Shown: positions 17,211 through 27,644, counted from the first letter of the stretch. The stretch: DNA of 64,000 nucleotides from Bradyrhizobium sp. 190 (GCF_023073415.1 NZ_JADPJL010000008.1:992001-1056000); one strand, 5' to 3'. Made by a program: numbers and translations. The notes: generated from the letters alone by a model not told the origin.

Positions 17211-17741
17211 TCAGATCGCGGACGCGATCATTCCGACCCTCATATCCTTGGCGATATATACGCATGCGTCGTCGGCAAACACGCTGCCGTCAGCAATGCC
17301 AACAGCCAGCTTGCCGCGCCTTACCTGGCGCATGCTGACCTCGTAGCGCACGCGCTTGATGTCTGGCTTTATGTCTCCTCGGAACTTGACCTCGCCGACG
17401 CCGACGGCGCGGCCCTTGCCCGGTGAGCCCGACCAGCCAAGCCAATAGCCGATGATCTGCCACATGGCGTCCAGACCCAGACATCCCGGCATCACGGGAT
17501 CGCCGAGAAAGTGACAGTCGAAAAACCAGAGGCCTGGTGCGATATCCAGTTCAGCGATGACGTGACCTTTGCCGAATTCGCCACCGTCCAGGCTGATCTC
17601 GGTGATGCGGTCTATCATCAGCATGGGCGGCGCCGGCAGTTGGGCATTACCCGGGCCGAAATAGCCGCCGTCGCTCGATTTGAGCAGATCTTGCTTTGTG
17701 TAGGACGATTGCGGCGCGTGAAAGTCGCGAGGGTTGGACAA
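17211..17741 (-). CDS. fabA: 3-hydroxydecanoyl-ACP dehydratase/isomerase FabA
   Basis: A 176-residue protein with the FabA catalytic segment [20 protein letters not shown]; His77 and Asp91 correspond to His70 and Asp84 of E. coli FabA. FabA dehydrates 3-hydroxydecanoyl-ACP and isomerises trans-2- to cis-3-decenoyl-ACP, the branch point for anaerobic unsaturated fatty acids. FabB is normally its operon partner, but here the upstream neighbour is a TetR remnant and no fabB is present. A complete fabA-fabB pair probably exists elsewhere, making this a second copy; that is inference. Confidence 0.92.
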   Translation of the reverse strand: MSNPRDFHAPQSSYTKQDLLKSSDGGYFGPGNAQLPAPPMLMIDRITEISLDGGEFGKGHVIAELDIAPGLWFFDCHFLGDPVMPGCLGLDAMWQIIGYWLGWSGSPGKGRAVGVGEVKFRGDIKPDIKRVRYEVSMRQVRRGKLAVGIADGSVFADDACVYIAKDMRVGMIASAI

Positions 17742-17780
17742 GACAAACTCCTTCGGTGTTTGGCGGGCGGTTGCTGAGCG

Positions 17781-18061
17781 TCAGGCGACTTTGTCGCGAT
17801 CGCTTTTTTCGATGCCGGAGCCAGCAGTCAGGCGCAGGGCTCCGGCCATGAAGGCCCAAATTTCATCCGTGAGTTTCTCCGGATCGGGTCGTTGTTCGCT
17901 CATTAGGACTGCGATCAGCGCCTGGCGGATTCCGCCGATCATCAGCGCAATGGTGAGATCTGGATCGATGTGATCGGGAACGAAGCCGAGATTCAAGTCA
18001 AAAGTTTGCTGGAGAACCGTGACGTGTCCCGTTGATGCCGACGCTTTGGAGCCCGAGGGAC
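17781..18061 (-). pseudogene. TetR-type regulator remnant (C-terminal part only)
   Basis: The readable part (VLQQTFDLNLGFVPDHIDPD, then LTIALMIGGIRQALIAVL and DEIWAFMAGALRL) looks like the ligand-binding C-terminus of a TetR regulator. The N-terminal helix-turn-helix is missing: the sequence ahead of it is the end of the MFS remnant. It was probably the regulator of that MFS pump. It ends 39 bases before fabA. Confidence 0.55.
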
Positions 18062-19427
18062 CTAACTTGACGCAACGTTTTGTGAGGGCTTTGCCGGAAG
18101 CAAAACCAGAGCGGCGACCATCGCGACCATCGCGGCGAATGCCGCCAGGGTGAATGGTGTTGCAAACGCCGCTGCCGCATCGGTCGTCCCTCCTAACGCG
18201 GCAATGCTGATGGCAAAGCCGGCTTGACGCACGATCATTGTCACAGCCGAGGCCATACCGGCCTGCGTGGGCGGCGCGAGCGCCAAAACGACGTTTCCCC
18301 ATCTGCGGATTCGCCAGCGCGGCTCCGACGCCAATTGTCAGCATTCCGGCAATCGTTGCTGCAAGGCGTATCGCAGGGCTGGCGGAGAGGGCGGCAAACA
18401 CCAGAAGCAGGTCTCCCATGGCGACGATGCCGAACGCAACGATGAAGAAACGCCGCCATCCCCATCGCGTAACAAAAGCGGCCGCCTAACAGCGGCACCA
18501 GCAGCATCGGCAGTGTCGCCGCCAGCAGCGCTACCCCGGCTACTTCGATGCTCACGAGCAGCGCGGCGCTCAAGAACAGGGGCAAATAGACCAGCACGGC
18601 CCAGTAACCAAACTGGATGGCGGTCAACAACGCGCCGACCCCGGCCATCGCCGACGTTGCGAACGCTCGGGGATCAAGCACCGGACGCGGACTGCGCCAT
18701 TGCTGCAAGACAAATACGAGCGCCGCTGCAGCGCTGGCGACGAGGCAGCCGGCTCGTACGACCAATGCAGCGTCGCGTCTCAAGAGTGCATCAATTGCCA
18801 GGCCCAGCGATATCGTCAGCAGCGCGACACCCAGAGGGTCGAGTGGACGCCCGTCGGGGTCATTCGTCTCGGCAACGACCCGTGGCACTGCTAAAGCCAG
18901 CGCCAGGCAGAACGGGATGTTGGCGTAAAAGATCCAGCGCCAACCGAACCACGAGGCGAGCAAGCCGCCCAAGGTCGGGCCCAGGGCCATGGCAACACCG
19001 GAAATCACCCTTATGACGCCGAACGCCTGCGTCCGCTGACCATGCTTCGGAAACGCACCGGCAACGAGTGCAATTGCACCCGTGACCATGAAGGCTGCAC
19101 CGACGCCCTGCACGACCCGGGCAGTCAGGAGCAGAGGGCCGGTCGTCGCCGCGCCACAGGCGATTGAAGCCGTGAGAAACACGGCGTTGCCGGCCAACAT
19201 AGCGCGGCGGCGACCGAAGCGATCTGCAAGTGCGCCTGATGCAAGGAGAGCGCCCGTGAACGCAAGGCTGTACGCGTCGATGACCCAGACGGTACCAGCG
19301 ACGGCAAAGCCGAGGTCCTTGGCGATGCCGGGCGTAGCGACCACGACTGCCGTCACGTCGAACAGCGTCAGGAACGTGCCGAGACCAAGAACGAGGGTGA
19401 TCAGGTTCGATCGCCCTTGTGCTGCAT
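18062..19427 (-). pseudogene. Frameshifted DHA2-like MFS efflux transporter
   Basis: Joined frames give a near full-length 14-helix MFS drug exporter: VVVATPGIAKDLGF, WVIDAYSLAFTGALLASGAL, ADRFGRRRAML and later RWGWRRFFIVAFGIV. Three single-base changes in homopolymers break it: a missing G near 19413-19415 just after the ancestral ATG (19427), an extra base in the A-run 18474-18477 and an extra base in the C-run 18297-18300. After each, the protein continues cleanly in another frame. Either the gene is decaying or the assembly has homopolymer errors; the truncated TetR partner favours decay. Confidence 0.75.
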
Positions 19428-19786
19428 GGGATGCGCGATTGTGGATGCCGTTCCCCTATGGGGTTGAGGGTAGGCCTAAGATAGACGGACCGCTCGACTT
19501 TGGTGGCCGCCTCGGCCGTGGATGTCTTCCATGCCGATAGCTTCGTATGCGCCAGTCCTACTGACAGCGTGGTGTCAGCAGGATTTGAAGCGACGCTTGG
19601 AGTCGTCTGAGTGTCCGGTCGGCGGCGGGCCAAGCGGCTATCGCCGCGACCATCTGCGCCCCAGCGTGTCGAAATGGACGCCAACGAGCATCGCATCATG
19701 GGATAGCGTGCTGCTGCGCACGCTGGTCGCCGCCTCAAGCGCAGAAGCGGCGGATTTGGAGTACCCAGTTCAGTTCTGTACCGAAG
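19428..19786. other. Intergenic region left of the island, no gene seen
   Basis: Frames are open for up to 99 codons, but none resembles a protein family and none has a ribosome site. It would have been the sequence downstream of the tRNA-Arg gene before island insertion. Confidence 0.4.
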
Positions 19787-19811
19787 TGGCGCGCTCGGAG
19801 AGATTCGAACT
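19787..19811. repeat. Left att-like repeat (tRNA-Arg 3' end copy)
   Basis: These 25 bases are identical to 48810-48834, the CCA end, acceptor arm and T arm/loop of the tRNA-Arg(UCG) gene. No other part of a tRNA is attached here: the sequence diverges right after the match. This is the layout left when an element integrates by site-specific recombination into a tRNA 3' end. Confidence 0.75.
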
Positions 19812-19844
19812 ATTACACTAACGTATTCACGTACGCGCGCCGGC

Positions 19845-20075
19845 TCAGCGGGACATAGGCCGAACTCTCCGACTGCCGTAGTGCGGATGCCTTCCGCCGC
19901 TATGACGCCAATAGCGATGCTTGCGCGGGGTCGTATTCATATTCGGTGTTGCACTCTTTGGCGTAGACGCCCTTTGGTCATTCGACTGGGCCACCGACAG
20001 ATTTTGAGGCACTGCAACGGCAACGGCCGTCAATGCGCCGATGATCAGGGCGCTACATAAAAGTGGTATACTCAT
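19845..20075 (-). CDS. Small exported His/Arg-rich protein
   Basis: A 76-residue protein with GGAGG ahead of the ATG at 20075. It has a signal peptide (IPLLCSALIIGALTAVAVAV) and a basic tail rich in His, Arg and Tyr (RKHRYWRHSGGRHPHYG). The tail is typical of small envelope proteins in Bradyrhizobium (recalled). The His cluster could bind metal, but that is speculation. It is the first gene inside the left end of the island. Confidence 0.6.
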   Translation of the reverse strand: MSIPLLCSALIIGALTAVAVAVPQNLSVAQSNDQRASTPKSATPNMNTTPRKHRYWRHSGGRHPHYGSRRVRPMSR

Positions 20076-20269
20076 GCTTGCCTCCGCGTGTTGCTCCAGA
20101 TCCGAATGCCGATGTTATCCGTCCACTCATCGACTCGTTGGCCTCGCGAAATCGTTCTTACCGCGAGCGCGTCGACGCCGGCCCCAGCTATCGCGACTGC
20201 CCCGGCACAACGTCACGACAATTCCATTGATGCTGCGGCAATCTTCCAAAGTAGCGATAACCTCCGCCG

Positions 20270-21715
20270 TCAAAATGACCCGAACACCGTGCCCAGGACA
20301 AGGACAGCGGCAAGTGCAATGATGCAGGTGACGATCACGGTCATCACCATATCGAAGTAGCTCTCGCGGTGGGTCAGCCCGCTGATCTGAAACAGCAACA
20401 GGACTGTGCCATTGTGTGGCAGCGCATCGAGCGTGCCAGCGCCAATCGTGGTCACGCGATGCATCAGCTCGGGATTGATGCCGTGCTCGGCGGCGAGCCG
20501 CAAGAAGGTGTCGCCGAGTATATTGAGCACGATTGCCATTCCCCCGGAGGCGGTACCGGTAAGCGCAGCGAGCGCGTTCACGGCGATCGTGAGAGAGATA
20601 AGGGGGCCTCCGCCAACCGCGAGTAGCGCGTCACGTACGTCCGCGAACGCGGGCAGCGCGGCAATGACAGCACCAAAGCCGACGAGACTGGCAATCATCA
20701 GGATTGGCATGACGGAGGAAGCGGCGCCAGCATCCAAACTTTCCCGCAACGCCGGGAAACGCTTGAAGTTGAGGACAATGACGGTCAGGGTCGCAGTCGC
20801 GAGCGCAATAACAACCGACCAGACGCCGGCCACCGCTCCGATCGTGGTCTCGCCCCACACCTCTTTGGCCAAGAACGAAAAATCCAGCCGTGGGAGGACG
20901 ACTAGCGACAGTAGGAAGTTAGTACAGATGACTACAACCAGCGGCAATGCGGCAATCACAAAGGGGGGAAGGCTAGTACTGTGCTTGCCATGCTGAAATT
21001 CAGCTGGATCAAAATCGCCGGCAGCTGACGCCTGCATACGAACGGTCTCGTCGATGGCGGGAGACACCTCCGAATTGCGATCATAGCCCTCGCCGGCCCT
21101 GCGCGCGGCGGCTTCTGCACGGCGGAGCCACCACATGCCGATAACAAAAATGATGATCGAAGCGATGATACCCAGACCCGGCGCCGCGAAGGTGGTTGTG
21201 CCGAAGTATGGCATCGGAATGGCATTGTTGACAGACGGCGTTCCTGGCATTGCTGACATCGTGAACGTGAACGCCCCGAGACCGATGGTAGCCGGCATCA
21301 AGCGGCGCGGGATGTTCGCAGCCTGGAACATCTCTTTCGCCATGGGAACCAACACGAAAAAGGCAACAAAGACGCTCACGCCGCCGTAGGTAACCGCTGC
21401 CGAAGCCAGCACCACTGAGAGTATCGTGCGGTGTGTTCCCAACCGTTCAGTCAGAAAACGCGCGATAGAGGTGATCGAACCGCTGTCGTCCATCAGCTTG
21501 CCGAACAACCCGCCAAGCAGGAACATCGGAAACCACTGCGTAACGAATCGGCCAGCACCGGGCATAAAGGTCTGCGTCCAATGAGCGAGAAGCGGCTCAC
21601 CCGAAATCGCAGCGGCCAGCATGGCAGCCACTGGCGCCACCATGAGTACACTCCACCCTCGATAGGCAAGCCACATCAACAGAGCGAGTCCGAGCAGTAT
21701 CCCGACGAGTCCCAT
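20270..21715 (-). CDS. GntP-family (gluconate/organic acid : H+) permease
   Basis: A 481-residue protein with 12 or so hydrophobic segments. Family-like motifs include WFPMFLLGGLFGKLMDDSGS, VTYGGVSVFVAFFVLVPMAK and, near the C-terminus, GAGTLDALPHNGTVLLLFQI. GntP-type symporters import sugar acids or related carboxylates with protons. GGAGGA precedes the ATG at 21715. It is the last gene of the run that starts at ureA, 111 bases beyond the urea transporter stop. The substrate is unknown; a carbon acid taken up with protons is the family expectation. Confidence 0.8.
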   Translation of the reverse strand: MGLVGILLGLALLMWLAYRGWSVLMVAPVAAMLAAAISGEPLLAHWTQTFMPGAGRFVTQWFPMFLLGGLFGKLMDDSGSITSIARFLTERLGTHRTILSVVLASAAVTYGGVSVFVAFFVLVPMAKEMFQAANIPRRLMPATIGLGAFTFTMSAMPGTPSVNNAIPMPYFGTTTFAAPGLGIIASIIIFVIGMWWLRRAEAAARRAGEGYDRNSEVSPAIDETVRMQASAAGDFDPAEFQHGKHSTSLPPFVIAALPLVVVICTNFLLSLVVLPRLDFSFLAKEVWGETTIGAVAGVWSVVIALATATLTVIVLNFKRFPALRESLDAGAASSVMPILMIASLVGFGAVIAALPAFADVRDALLAVGGGPLISLTIAVNALAALTGTASGGMAIVLNILGDTFLRLAAEHGINPELMHRVTTIGAGTLDALPHNGTVLLLFQISGLTHRESYFDMVMTVIVTCIIALAAVLVLGTVFGSF

Positions 21716-21826
21716 GGTTCAGTCCTCCACCAGCAACAGCTTGAACTCCTCGTGACGGCGTCCGAGTTCGTCCGAGAGTACCAAGAGACTTAGGTCAGAC
21801 ATGTGGGCTTCCAAGAAAGCAAAGAC

Positions 21827-22843
21827 CTAGCTTGTACGCGCTGTCGCGGCATCGTCAGTTGCAGCAGACGCTGGCTCGAAACACTGGCGTGGAAGAAGGA
21901 AGATCCATGTGACGAGCACAAAAGGCGCGGTAAGCGCAGGGATGGCGAGGGGCGTCAAGGCAACGTTTAGCGCCGCTTGTACGATGACTGTAAAAAGCGT
22001 GCCCAGCATGGCGTAGATCGCGACCCGCCAGCTCGGTCGGTAGAACACGGCGCCTAGCGCGATCGCCGTCAGAACTGGGCTGAAACCGAGAAGACCGCCA
22101 GTGATCAGCTCGCTTTCGGCCCCGAAAAGATGGGCCGTCAGAACCGCCAGTATCGCACCGGCGAGAGCGAATGCGGCGGCAGCCAATGAGTTCACAGCCA
22201 GGCCAGCGAGAAACAGAAGGGCGGCCACACCGTTCGCCTTCAAGAACACCTGTGAGATGCTTTGAAGCACACCCTGGAGGAGGTCGATCAGCTTGAGTGG
22301 GCTGGCTTCGTAGCGTTGAAACGCAACGACAACGTCTCCAGCCGGTAGTGCAGCTCCTACGAGGCCGGAGAATCCATATGTTGCCAGCAGAAGGAGCCAC
22401 GTCGTAAGCACGAACGGAAACGTGAGGCTGGACACGCCCCAGGGCTTGAGGGCGTTTACAGTCCCAAGCATCGTGATGACCGAAACTGACGCCCCCAACA
22501 CCACATAGACCCACATGAGGGCATTCGGAGCTAGAAATGTCGCTAACGCAAGTCCGACAAGAACGCCGTTGTAGCCATAGAGCCCGGCATGGAGCGACTC
22601 GCGGTCAGCGTTAAGCCATTGAGCCGTCAAGTTTGCCACGACGACAGCGAGGACGCCGGCAATTGCCACTCGGGGGACGCCCGCCGCGTATGAACCCCAG
22701 GCGATCGCGGCCAGAAAGAGAAGCCCGGTTAGTGGGTTGTTCTGAAACATAACTTGCCCGATGCTGCGCAAATTGATGTCCAGGAACCGCGCTATACCTG
22801 ACGACGCGGAGAGGCTTTCCCACTTTGCCAATACCTTTTCCAC
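21827..22843 (-). CDS. Urea transporter (UT/SLC14 family)
   Basis: A 338-residue membrane protein made of two homologous halves, each with the UT pattern: NPLTGLLFLAAIAWGSYAAG and LHAGLYGYNGVLVGLALATF in the first, NGVAALLFLAGLAVNS and ITGGLLGFSPVLTAIALGAV in the second. UT proteins are urea channels. The start codon is GTG (22843) behind GAGGAGG. It lies 63 bases after ureD, giving ureABCEFGD plus transporter, as in the Brucella ure-2 operon (ureT). It would bring urea to the cytoplasmic urease. Confidence 0.92.
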   Translation of the reverse strand: MEKVLAKWESLSASSGIARFLDINLRSIGQVMFQNNPLTGLLFLAAIAWGSYAAGVPRVAIAGVLAVVVANLTAQWLNADRESLHAGLYGYNGVLVGLALATFLAPNALMWVYVVLGASVSVITMLGTVNALKPWGVSSLTFPFVLTTWLLLLATYGFSGLVGAALPAGDVVVAFQRYEASPLKLIDLLQGVLQSISQVFLKANGVAALLFLAGLAVNSLAAAAFALAGAILAVLTAHLFGAESELITGGLLGFSPVLTAIALGAVFYRPSWRVAIYAMLGTLFTVIVQAALNVALTPLAIPALTAPFVLVTWIFLLPRQCFEPASAATDDAATARTS

Positions 22844-22906
22844 TAAAGCCTCCTCGAACGTGTCGACGTCAGCCGTTGGAGATCACCTGTTGGCACCGCC
22901 GATCCG

Positions 22907-23857
22907 CTAGCGCCATAGATAGGGCGGAGGTAGCGCGGCGCCGATGATCTCCTGACGTACCACGCTCCAGAACTCGCGCACCTTGGCTTTCACTTGCGCG
23001 GTTTCGCGGCCCAACACCTTGAAGATCAGGCCGGCATCATTGGGCAAACGACAAGCGCCGAACGCAACACCCTCAGCAAGGTTGATATCGGCCCCCGCAC
23101 GCTCGTGGATACGGTCTGCCTTGTCCTTGGGCGCGCACAGGATCACGTTGGCAAACACATCAAAGGAGTCCATCACGCCGGTCTGCCGCATCAAATATCG
23201 CCGCGGCTCGATGACCAGCTTCTCTGCGAACAATGAACGGCCATCGGGTCGCGCCGCTGCCGTTGATATCGACAACACGGTTGCTCCGAAGCACTCGTCC
23301 GGATGATGGTGCTTTCGGCCCGGTTGAATAATTTCCGAAAGGAGCAATGTGGCCGACGGCGCGACGGAGATTTGTGTGTCGCTGATAAACCGTGCGTGCC
23401 GGTGCGGGATCACGGGATCGGGAAGAAACTCCAGGTATGCGTCATCGGCCAGCACAATAGTCTGGCTTTGCGCCGCATAATTGGCGTCCATCGCATGGAT
23501 CTTGGTTGCCGATTGGGAGGTGATGTGAGCTTGCGCGCGTGGACGAAGGGTGATGTCCAGAGCGAGCCTGTCACCCTGCAGCAGGCAGCCCGTGGTGGTG
23601 ATCAAGAACACGTAGGCCAAACCTGGCATTTGCTCGTCGCAATGCAACGCGCGCTGCACCATGTAGGGAACGCGGCGTTCCAGGTTTGCCAGGATCGTTT
23701 TACCAGAGCGGTGCTCGAAGCCCAGACGGAGGAAACCCGTCTTGCCCACAGTGCCGCTGCTCATCTGCGGTGGTTCATCCTGGAACGAGGCGAATTCCGG
23801 CATCGATGCGCCGAGCGCTTCAGCGCGTGCCCAGGGAGGGAAGGCCGCCGGTATCAT
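22907..23857 (-). CDS. ureD: Urease accessory protein UreD/UreH
   Basis: A 316-residue protein with UreD landmarks: [17 protein letters not shown] [53 protein letters not shown] and [13 protein letters not shown]. UreD is the scaffold on which UreF and UreG dock to apo-urease for nickel insertion. The start ATG overlaps the ureG stop by ATGA, so the two are translationally coupled. Its place after ureG, not before ureA, sets this cluster apart from the ureDABC order common in rhizobia. Confidence 0.92.
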   Translation of the reverse strand: MIPAAFPPWARAEALGASMPEFASFQDEPPQMSSGTVGKTGFLRLGFEHRSGKTILANLERRVPYMVQRALHCDEQMPGLAYVFLITTTGCLLQGDRLALDITLRPRAQAHITSQSATKIHAMDANYAAQSQTIVLADDAYLEFLPDPVIPHRHARFISDTQISVAPSATLLLSEIIQPGRKHHHPDECFGATVLSISTAAARPDGRSLFAEKLVIEPRRYLMRQTGVMDSFDVFANVILCAPKDKADRIHERAGADINLAEGVAFGACRLPNDAGLIFKVLGRETAQVKAKVREFWSVVRQEIIGAALPPPYLWR

Positions 23858-24498
23858 GCTGAACGCCGTGCGCGCGGATTGATATCGAACAGAAACTCGC
23901 GCTCGATCAGCGCGACCAATTCCGGAATGCCTTCCCCCGTCTTGCAGTTTGTGAACAGGAACGGCTTGCTGCCGCGCATCATCTGTGAGTCCTGCTTCAT
24001 CACCTCAAGGCTAGCGCCGACATGGGGGGCAAGATCTGTTTTGTTGATCACCAGGATGTCGGAATACGTGATCCCCGGACCGTTCTTGCGAGGGATTTTA
24101 TCGCCCGCGGCGACGTCGATTACATAAATGAAGTAGTCCACCAGCGCCGGCGAAAAGGTTAGCGTCAGATTATCGCCTCCGCTTTCGATCAGCACGACGT
24201 CGGTATCCGGAAAGCGCCGTTCCATGTCCTCGACCGCAGCGAGGTTCATGCTGGGGTCTTCGCGCACTGCAGTATGAGGACAGGCACCTGTCTCCACTCC
24301 GAGAATGCGTTCCTGGAGCAGAACACCCTTGAGGGTACGCTGAACGTGCTTGGCGTCTTCGGTCGTCACCACGTCATTGGTGATGATAAGCACCTTGATG
24401 CCGAGGTCGAGGAAGCGCGGTGTAATGGCTTCTACGATCGCGGTCTTGCCTGACCCGACCGGGCCGCCGATGCCGATGCGCGTGATATTCTTCGACAT
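23854..24498 (-). CDS. ureG: Urease accessory GTPase UreG
   Basis: A 214-residue SIMIBI GTPase. The P-loop GGPVGSGKT is at residues 11-19, the nickel-binding Cys-Pro-His is at 73-75 ([11 protein letters not shown]), and [16 protein letters not shown] is the switch region. The guanine-specificity NKTD is in [13 protein letters not shown]. UreG dimerises around nickel and GTP and drives nickel delivery to UreABC. The ATG at 24498 follows an AGGGAGC site and lies 18 bases after the ureF stop. Confidence 0.97.
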   Translation of the reverse strand: MSKNITRIGIGGPVGSGKTAIVEAITPRFLDLGIKVLIITNDVVTTEDAKHVQRTLKGVLLQERILGVETGACPHTAVREDPSMNLAAVEDMERRFPDTDVVLIESGGDNLTLTFSPALVDYFIYVIDVAAGDKIPRKNGPGITYSDILVINKTDLAPHVGASLEVMKQDSQMMRGSKPFLFTNCKTGEGIPELVALIEREFLFDINPRARRSA

Positions 24499-24516
24499 CC
24501 GAAGCTCCCTTTAATA

Positions 24517-25236
24517 TCAGCTCATGAACAGGCGCACATGCGCTCTGGTATGGATAGCGGCCAGAATGTCCGTCAACGGCGCAAAACCTGCCATGTCCGA
24601 CAGCCGCGCCGCCGCGGCGGTTTCGTACATCCCTGCCGTTTGTCCGGTAAGCTCGTAGAGAATCTTCTGCGTCTCGATGTGGCTGACTTTCATCAACCGT
24701 AAGGCCGCACCGAGAATGGTTGTCGCAACGCCGTACTGGTGCACGACAAACGCCTGGCTGGCAGGCAGATCCTGTACGGCAAAATTGATAGCCAGGGCTA
24801 TCGGGTAGCAACCGGGGGTAACAGACTTTTCAATGCATTCACGCCAGGTGCGAAGCAGCGGCGCGCCCACCACCTCCACACCCATCTCCGTGAATTTCTT
24901 GCCTATGCGAACCGACATTGTCCGCGCTTCGTCAGAAAGCTTGCGTGCGTATGCCTGCGCATCGATCCGGGCGAGGGCCTCGACGTCGCCGGCGGTTGCC
25001 GCGCGATGCGCGGCGATCAGCGCGATGCAGTCGCCGCGCGCCGCCTGCTCTAACGCGGTGCGTGCGAACGCTCGAAGCGTTGCCGCGTTGGTGACGACAC
25101 CTGCCTGAATAGCGGATTCCAGGCCGGAAGAAAACGCGAACGCGCCAATGGGAAACATCGAGTCACCAAACTGCAGCATCCGCGAGAGAAATGCGGTACT
25201 GCTCGACGCATCGACGCCATCATTCTCGATGATCAT
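24517..25236 (-). CDS. ureF: Urease accessory protein UreF
   Basis: A 239-residue helical protein with the UreF signatures RMLQFGDSMFPIGAFAFSSG, ESAIQAGVV, RTWRECIEKS and HQYGVATTILGAALRLM. UreF gates the nickel tunnel and recruits UreG. The ATG at 25236 is chosen because the frame upstream (to 25476) runs inside ureE and shows no family similarity. The start lies 17 bases inside the ureE 3' end, so translation is probably coupled. Confidence 0.94.
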   Translation of the reverse strand: MIIENDGVDASSSTAFLSRMLQFGDSMFPIGAFAFSSGLESAIQAGVVTNAATLRAFARTALEQAARGDCIALIAAHRAATAGDVEALARIDAQAYARKLSDEARTMSVRIGKKFTEMGVEVVGAPLLRTWRECIEKSVTPGCYPIALAINFAVQDLPASQAFVVHQYGVATTILGAALRLMKVSHIETQKILYELTGQTAGMYETAAAARLSDMAGFAPLTDILAAIHTRAHVRLFMS

Positions 25237-25912
25237 GGGCAGAGCCGGCCGTTTCCGGTGATGTTTGTCCCTGAGCGGCGGCTCCCGGATGGGCGTGGAC
25301 GTGCGTCGGTGGATGTCCGTACACGCGGCCTGTCTCGGTCTCGACACCGGCATAGCTCTCATGCGCGTGCGAATGTACCGGCCCCTCCGCGCCACCGAAA
25401 AGCCGACGTGATTCATGCGGAGCGAGATAGGGAATAACGTCCCGGCCAAGTACGAACTCGTAGCGGATTCCCTCAAAACGGTGCGTATTCACGACGGACG
25501 CCATCACCTTGCGATCGACGGTGAGCGGGACATAGACGACTGCGTCCTTGACCAACGCTGGCCAATGCTGATTGCCCATCGCGTGTCCCAGTTCAACGCA
25601 TGTGCGCATTGCCACTTTGGGAGCTAGGCTCATTAGCTCGTCCAGATGCACGATCATCACGTCACGCAGCTCGATTCGCGCGACAAGTGCAGAGCGCGCC
25701 TGGGCATCCCAGAGCAGCACGTCTCCATCGCGGATATGAGTGCCGCGGTCGATCGAGACAGCGATCTCCACACCCTTTGCAGTCGTCTTGCGGAAGCGGC
25801 TCTTCTGCGCCTCCCACTGGTCGATCTCCAGCAAGTCGGTGTCCGCGGCAGACAAGCGCTCGGTCCATTCGCGATCGCCGATATTGCCCAGAACGGTCTC
25901 GATGAGAATCAT
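25220..25912 (-). CDS. ureE: Urease nickel metallochaperone UreE
   Basis: A 230-residue UreE, long for the family because of a His-rich C-terminus (HSHAHESYAG, HPPTHVHAHPG, HDHRE). The N-terminal peptide-binding domain (AVSIDRGTHIRDGDVLL) and the metal-binding domain (ELGHAMGNQHWPAL, including the conserved nickel-binding His) are both present. The extra His suggests high nickel-storage capacity, in line with the nickel permease encoded at 28724. It lies 10 bases downstream of ureC. Confidence 0.95.
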   Translation of the reverse strand: MILIETVLGNIGDREWTERLSAADTDLLEIDQWEAQKSRFRKTTAKGVEIAVSIDRGTHIRDGDVLLWDAQARSALVARIELRDVMIVHLDELMSLAPKVAMRTCVELGHAMGNQHWPALVKDAVVYVPLTVDRKVMASVVNTHRFEGIRYEFVLGRDVIPYLAPHESRRLFGGAEGPVHSHAHESYAGVETETGRVYGHPPTHVHAHPGAAAQGQTSPETAGSAHDHRE

Positions 25913-25922
25913 GGCAGGCGCC

Positions 25923-27644
25923 TCAACTGAAGAAATATTTCTGGTTTAGCGAGACCGTCGTCAGGGGCTGCACGGTCGCGTGCGTGCCGTCGACGGTCAC
26001 GGCGAAAGTTTCCGGATTGACTTCAATTTTCGGGGTCCCGGTATTTCTGACCATGTCGCGCTTGCCGATTTTGCGGACGTTTCGCACCGGCATCACCTGC
26101 CGGCGAAGCCCCAGTCGCTCCTTGATCCCGGCAGCATGAGCGACGCCGGAGACGAACGTGATGCAGTTGGCCGCCAGCGCATCACCGTAGGCTCCGAACA
26201 TTGGCCGATAGTAGGTGGGCTGCGGCGTCGGCAGCGATGCGTTTGGATCACCCATCACTGCCCAGCTTATAAAGCCGTTTTTGATGATGAGCTTGGGCTT
26301 GGCGCCGAAGAACGCCGGCTCCCACAGGACGAGGTCGGCTATCTTGCCGACCTCGACCGAGCCCAGCACGTCGGCAATCCCATGCGAGATCGCCGGGTTG
26401 ATAGTGATCTTCGCGACGTAGCGCAGCACCCGGAAATTGTCGTTGCCGGGTGCGTCCTCCGGCAGCTTGCCGCGCCCGGTCTTCATCGCATCCGCGGTCT
26501 GGATGCAACGCAGCCAGCATTCCCCGATGCGTCCCATGGCCTGGGAATCGCTTGAGAACATCGAAATTACGCCGAGGTCCTGAAGGACGTTTTCCGCGGC
26601 GATGGTTTCAGCTCGGATGCGGCTCTCAGTGAATGCAACATCCGACGGGATGTCGGGGCTGAGGTGGTGACACACCATGATCATGTCATAGAGCTCCGCC
26701 TGCGAATTGATGCCGTAGGGGAGGGTGGGATTGGTCGAAGATGGCAAGACGTTGGGAAGGCCAGCGATCTTGATGATATCAGGTGCGTGGCCGCCGCCGG
26801 ACCCTTCGGTATGGAACGAATGGACTGTCCGACCCTCAAACGCCTCGATCGAATCATCGACGAAGCCGGATTCGTTCAGCGTGTCGGTATGGATGCACAC
26901 TTGAGTGTCGGTCTCGTCTGCGACTGTCAGCGCGGACCGAAGCACCGCAGGGGTGGTACCCCAGTCCTCGTGACATTTCACGCCAACCGCGCCCGCCTCG
27001 ATCTGTTCAACCAGAGCCGCTTTGCCGTGGCCGTGCCCCTTGCCGAGAATGCCGACGTTGAGCGGCCAGTTCTCGAACGCGCGTAGCATCATACTGATGT
27101 TTCCGGGACCCGACGTGACCGTCGTCGCGTAGGACCCGTCCGAAGGACCGGTACCGCCACCGATCAATGTCGTTGTGCCGTTTGAGAGCGCCGCCTGCGC
27201 CTGCTGCGGAGAAATGAAATGGATGTGTGTGTCGATCCCGGCGGCCGTCAGGATCAGATGTGAGCCCGAGATGGCATCGGTGGCGAGGCCAATCTCCAGA
27301 CCAGGTGTAACGCGATCCATCGTCTGCGCATTGCCGGCCTTGCCGATCGCACTGATGCGGCCGTCCCTGATCCCCACATCCGCTTTCACCACGCCCAGCA
27401 CCGCGTCGATTACGGTCACGTTGGTGATCACGAGGTCAGGAGCGCCACCCGCCCGCGTCACCTGATTGTCCATGCCCATGCCCTCACGCATGCTCTTGCC
27501 ACCGCCGAAGACGAGCTCGTCGCCGTAGCCGCCGCGTAAATCGCGCTCGATTTCGACGAACAAGCCCGTATCGCCCAAGCGGATGCGATCACCTGTCGTC
27601 GGACCGAAGAGACCGACATATTCTTTCCGAGACATGGTAGGCAT
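25923..27644 (-). CDS. ureC: Urease alpha subunit UreC
   Basis: A 573-residue catalytic subunit that hydrolyses urea to ammonia and carbamate. All active-site residues are in place by comparison with Klebsiella urease (offset +6): His140, His142, carbamylated Lys223 ([12 protein letters not shown]), His252, His278, Asp366 and the flap Cys325-His326 ([11 protein letters not shown]). The substitution FISPQQ for the common FICPQQ (Ser145) is unlikely to affect catalysis. Separate small UreA and UreB subunits indicate the (ABC)3 bacterial form. ATG 27635 is an alternative start three codons in. Confidence 0.98.
   Translation of the reverse strand: MPTMSRKEYVGLFGPTTGDRIRLGDTGLFVEIERDLRGGYGDELVFGGGKSMREGMGMDNQVTRAGGAPDLVITNVTVIDAVLGVVKADVGIRDGRISAIGKAGNAQTMDRVTPGLEIGLATDAISGSHLILTAAGIDTHIHFISPQQAQAALSNGTTTLIGGGTGPSDGSYATTVTSGPGNISMMLRAFENWPLNVGILGKGHGHGKAALVEQIEAGAVGVKCHEDWGTTPAVLRSALTVADETDTQVCIHTDTLNESGFVDDSIEAFEGRTVHSFHTEGSGGGHAPDIIKIAGLPNVLPSSTNPTLPYGINSQAELYDMIMVCHHLSPDIPSDVAFTESRIRAETIAAENVLQDLGVISMFSSDSQAMGRIGECWLRCIQTADAMKTGRGKLPEDAPGNDNFRVLRYVAKITINPAISHGIADVLGSVEVGKIADLVLWEPAFFGAKPKLIIKNGFISWAVMGDPNASLPTPQPTYYRPMFGAYGDALAANCITFVSGVAHAAGIKERLGLRRQVMPVRNVRKIGKRDMVRNTGTPKIEVNPETFAVTVDGTHATVQPLTTVSLNQKYFFS

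Noticed and set aside
18860..19738. 292-codon minus-strand frame
   Set aside because: Out of frame with the MFS remnant it overlaps; the translated text is low-complexity and without motifs.
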